Positions 22,776 to 25,000 of a stretch of DNA of 25,000 bases are shown here, piece by piece; the first letter of the stretch is position 1; every line of letters starts with the position of its first letter. The position numbers and the translations under genes are program-made. The notes under the pieces are model-generated. The model ran no database searches. It had not been told where the DNA came from and worked only from the letters and a program-made list of their open reading frames with translations. The stretch is from Glandiceps talaboti (lineage: Eukaryota; Hemichordata; Enteropneusta; Spengelidae), in NCBI RefSeq assembly GCF_964340395.1, contig NC_135551.1:28283380-28308379 (forward strand), in the 5' to 3' direction.

Positions 22776-24629
22776 CAGTGTTCTCTCCAGAATTGATTGC
22801 AAAAATGGTGGCTAATTAACATTAATTTAAATATTAATAACACTAATAAGCGTAATCATCAGCATATAATATGCATATCTTCAACATTGAAAACCACATA
22901 GACATGTTTGTATTAAACACACATACACACAAAGACATTGGGATCAGCTAACATGGTCATTGAAAATTGAAACCAACCATTCTCCTCATATGAAAGTATT
23001 ATTATTATAATATTGTCATTCAAAGATAACTAACAATCCAGGATGATAGAAGTCTTATGTAACATGATAGAAACCTACCATAGCATGGTTGTCTAGGCGA
23101 CAAGGATAATGTTAGCACCATGCTTCCTTTATAGTGGGGAGAACACAGGTATATGTCACTGTATAATGTCACTGTGTGTGTACATATAATGTGTGTCTGT
23201 TTGTGGTGTGTAATAGTTTACCAGCAGTATTTAATTCTGTGTGTTTGTTCTACTTGTCAAAATACAGAGGTGAAGACATGTATCCGACGGTTGATTCACT
23301 GCCTCAACATGAACACAAAGATACACAGGCTGGTATCGATAGGATGGTTGATGACCTGGAAAAACAGTAAGTACATGTACTAGAATTAGATTATGTTGCC
23401 CAAAGTTGTCTTTGTTTCTACAAGTAAAATACATGTGATCTAAGGGGCCTTGTCACTACAAGTTGAAATTGAGTAATGACAAAACTCTTCTGTCACAAGT
23501 ATTTTCTGACAGAATGAAGAATACTGAGGAATAGTATAATTGTATCTTCATACACCTAATGTTAGAAAAGATGTGTAAAATATTACTCTGGTAATCAAGG
23601 CTTTGATTTACTAAGATTGACACAAACTGAAACTATTATCATAACATGTTGATACAACAGTGATAAGTCATTGAATTATAGTCAGTAGGGCAGCTGTCTG
23701 AAAGTTAGTTAATGAACTTGCAGTGTACTGTTTTGGGACTTCCAATGTTTACACTATCTTTATCACAGGATGTTTAGAATCACACAACAGAGGAACTGCT
23801 ATCACCCACTTGTGTAATCTACCACATTGAAGAACAATAGATTTAGTTTGCGTCTATCTTAGTAAACTGAAACTTAATTGCCAGAGTCATAATGGTGATT
23901 CTGAATGCTTCTCTCATATTTTAAACATCACAAAACCAATGACACAGATACATGTTATTATGACGTAGAATTGACCAGGGTATAAATATCATATTTTCTG
24001 TGAATTTGGCTTGTGCACGTGTAAGTATTAGCATTTAAAGACCAATATTTGATGATATTGAAAACATCTTGTTCTATCAGTCTTGACCATAACAACAACT
24101 ACAAATGAAAATAGAAAAGACCAGTCCTGTTTTCACTTATCAAGAACTAAATACTTTGGCACCTGTGTCTAGTAGATTGTAGTTTTGGAAATTCTAGTAG
24201 AATGCTGTTTGTGAAATTTCAGTACAAAATTAATCCAGTAGTTGAGGTGCTCCTCAGAAAAGCTTTACTAAATAGTGTACACTTTAAAACTGACATGTTT
24301 GGTGTATTGATATTATCTTTTTACTATAGATTGGATTATTTTCATTGCTATGGGAATTCCTTGAAGAGCAACCCTTTTATTCATTTACTAATACTTGGTA
24401 TGGAGTTAAATGTGTGCATGAATATTAAAATGTTCATTGATGTACTTGTTTCCCTTTTTCCAGGATTAGTAAACGTTCCAAGTACAGTAGAAGACGGGCA
24501 CACAATGATGAAGAAGACATTGATTTCATTAATGAAAGAAATATGAACTTTAACAAGAAATTGGAAAGATTTTATGGAAAATACACCACAGAAATTAAAC
24601 AGAACTTGGAAAGAGGTACTGCTGTGTAG
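18623..24629 (+). CDS. SYF2: Pre-mRNA-splicing factor SYF2
   Basis: SYF2 (p29) is a small nuclear protein of the NineTeen-associated part of the spliceosome, active in pre-mRNA splicing. Seven exons join in frame: 18623-18631, 19295-19411, 20463-20588, 21275-21395, 22539-22629, 23268-23366 and 24464-24629, giving 242 residues, close to the roughly 240 of vertebrate SYF2. All introns are GT-AG. A low-complexity Ala/Ser N-terminus is followed by the conserved blocks [38 protein letters not shown] and [19 protein letters not shown]. Then come [39 protein letters not shown] and the C-terminus [20 protein letters not shown]. Most of the protein is charged and helical. No break is seen, so the gene is probably functional. 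Confidence 0.97.
19490..20310 (+). mobile_element. 5'-truncated CR1/Jockey-like LINE in SYF2 intron 2
   Basis: The insertion lies in the same orientation as SYF2. It contains only the 3' end of the reverse-transcriptase ORF, a short 3' UTR and an (ACAAG)n tail at about 20285-20308. The 5' end is set by homology loss near 19490. I found no convincing target-site duplication. Confidence 0.88.
19507..20214 (+). pseudogene. C-terminal fragment of a LINE reverse transcriptase
   Basis: About 235 residues remain, all from the thumb and C-terminal part. Typical blocks are VKFNTSKC near the start, then [35 protein letters not shown] and [16 protein letters not shown], with [14 protein letters not shown] near the end. 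The palm domain with the catalytic YADD is missing, so this copy cannot be active. The frame is open to TAA at 20212-20214, suggesting a fairly recent insertion. Confidence 0.92.
20589..20879 (+). repeat. SYF2: 52-bp minisatellite starting at the SYF2 exon 3 donor
   Basis: Copies start at 20589, 20631, 20683, 20735, 20787 and 20836. Every copy begins with GTAAGTTTTGAT, the same bases as the authentic donor at 20589. The first is 42 bp, the fifth 49 bp and the sixth is cut off. Units end in GACTACCTGT. Confidence 0.95.
20880..20993 (+). mobile_element. Small retroposon-like insertion with AAAT tail
   Basis: About 114 bases end in (AAAT)n. They are flanked by TTGTCATCTCAACACATGTA at 20859-20878 and a copy with one mismatch at 20994-21013, as for a target-site duplication. 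The body has no recognised family. The duplication could instead be another minisatellite unit. Confidence 0.5.
21617..21763 (-). pseudogene. Antisense LINE ORF C-terminus remnant in SYF2 intron 4
   Basis: On the - strand the frame encodes [19 protein letters not shown], then [15 protein letters not shown], a stop, and [11 protein letters not shown]. This matches the pattern I-M-x-G-M-x-G-K-R-x-R-G-R-P-x-x-x-W at the end of L1- and RTE-type LINE ORFs. It is short and carries a stop, so it is a relic. Confidence 0.65.
21839..22330. repeat. About 205-bp tandem repeat, 2.4 copies, SYF2 intron 4
   Basis: Copies begin near 21839, 22047 and 22251. Shared blocks include GAATGTCAATATTTGATC, TTTTGGCTATCCATGGC and GTACAAGTATACTATAAATT. 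The third copy is partial, with a deletion after CCATGGC. Confidence 0.9.
22722..22771. repeat. (TG)n microsatellite in SYF2 intron 5
   Basis: An uninterrupted TG tract of about 50 bases beginning 92 bases after the exon 5 donor. Confidence 0.97.
23367..24463 (+). other. SYF2: SYF2 intron 6
   Basis: Bounded by GTAAGT and TTTTTCCAG. I see no repeat family or nested gene in it. Confidence 0.8.
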
Positions 24630-25000
24630 GCAGTATTGATAGTGTTATGAACAATGAAATGTATGACTGCACTGACCAGGAGTGGAATCAAGCAGATGGT
24701 CAGATGCAGTAATATGGACTTGAAAAAAATATCCAGTTTGAACAGTTGTTATATATGGATCACGATGCAATCTATTTCTGACAGTGATAGGATGGGGTTG
24801 GGAGTCACAATAGGGGTGGGACGGGGGGTGGGTGGGGGGGGGGGGGGGGGGGGTACTATACACTCTTCCTCAGTATGTAGTATTTAGTAGTAAAACATTG
24901 GATTGATACAGTTGGAGTTTATAACATGTTTTGCTTAGGTGTGCATGAATCAAAACCTGAAATACCATAGATGAGAGTTCACACAGATAAAAACCAAAAA
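24630..25000 (+). other. SYF2 3' flank with a poly-G tract
   Basis: This should hold the SYF2 3' UTR. I see no AATAAA. A G-rich stretch ends in an uninterrupted G run at about 24834-24853. Confidence 0.6.

Noticed and set aside
23153-23383. Open frames around SYF2 exon 6
   Set aside because: One is the SYF2 exon read through its flanks; the other frames are shadows.
24202-24546. A 114-residue open frame near the end of SYF2
   Set aside because: It runs through intron 6 and into exon 7 in a different frame from SYF2.

Overview
The window looks like nuclear DNA of an invertebrate animal. It has AT-rich intergenic DNA, many di- and tetranucleotide microsatellites, GT-AG introns, a metazoan-type SYF2 gene, a GT12 glycosyltransferase, a Gmr1-like Ty3/gypsy element, a tRNA-derived SINE and CR1/Jockey-like LINE fragments. 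I cannot fix the phylum from this stretch. A marine deuterostome or lophotrochozoan would fit.

Layout. 1-5190: a decayed Gmr1-like LTR retrotransposon with the end of its 5' LTR, a primer-binding site, gag with a SCAN-like capsid region and zinc knuckle, protease, integrase, reverse transcriptase, RNase H, a polypurine tract and the start of a truncated 3' LTR. Integrase lies upstream of reverse transcriptase. A small LINE tail is nested between gag and protease, and two homopolymer indels break the frame. 5834-7539: the terminal, single coding exon of a beta-1,4-N-acetylgalactosaminyltransferase-like type II membrane protein. 7540-12850: gene-poor DNA with three 40-bp hairpin repeats, a SINE, a foldback MITE, a 25-bp minisatellite, GA and TA microsatellites, and a near-perfect 145-bp palindrome whose arms carry a hammerhead-ribozyme-like core.

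12850-16131: a four-exon gene I do not recognise, assembled from phase-compatible splice sites. It has a TATA box, a signal peptide, 54 copies of an 8-residue Thr-rich repeat (consensus PVRDMETT), three N-glycosylation sequons and a short C-terminal hydrophobic tail that may be a GPI-anchor signal. It looks like a mucin-like secreted or surface glycoprotein and is the strongest candidate here for something undescribed.

16132-18480: mostly microsatellites and featureless DNA. 18623-24629: the complete seven-exon SYF2 spliceosome gene (242 residues). Its introns hold a CR1-like reverse-transcriptase fragment, a minisatellite that repeats the exon 3 splice donor six times, a small insertion with a 21-bp flanking duplication, an antisense LINE remnant and a roughly 205-bp tandem repeat.

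The three host genes show no sign of working together. The glycosyltransferase and the mucin-like protein would both use the secretory pathway, but nothing in the sequence links them. All boundaries come from reading by eye, with no database search or expression data.
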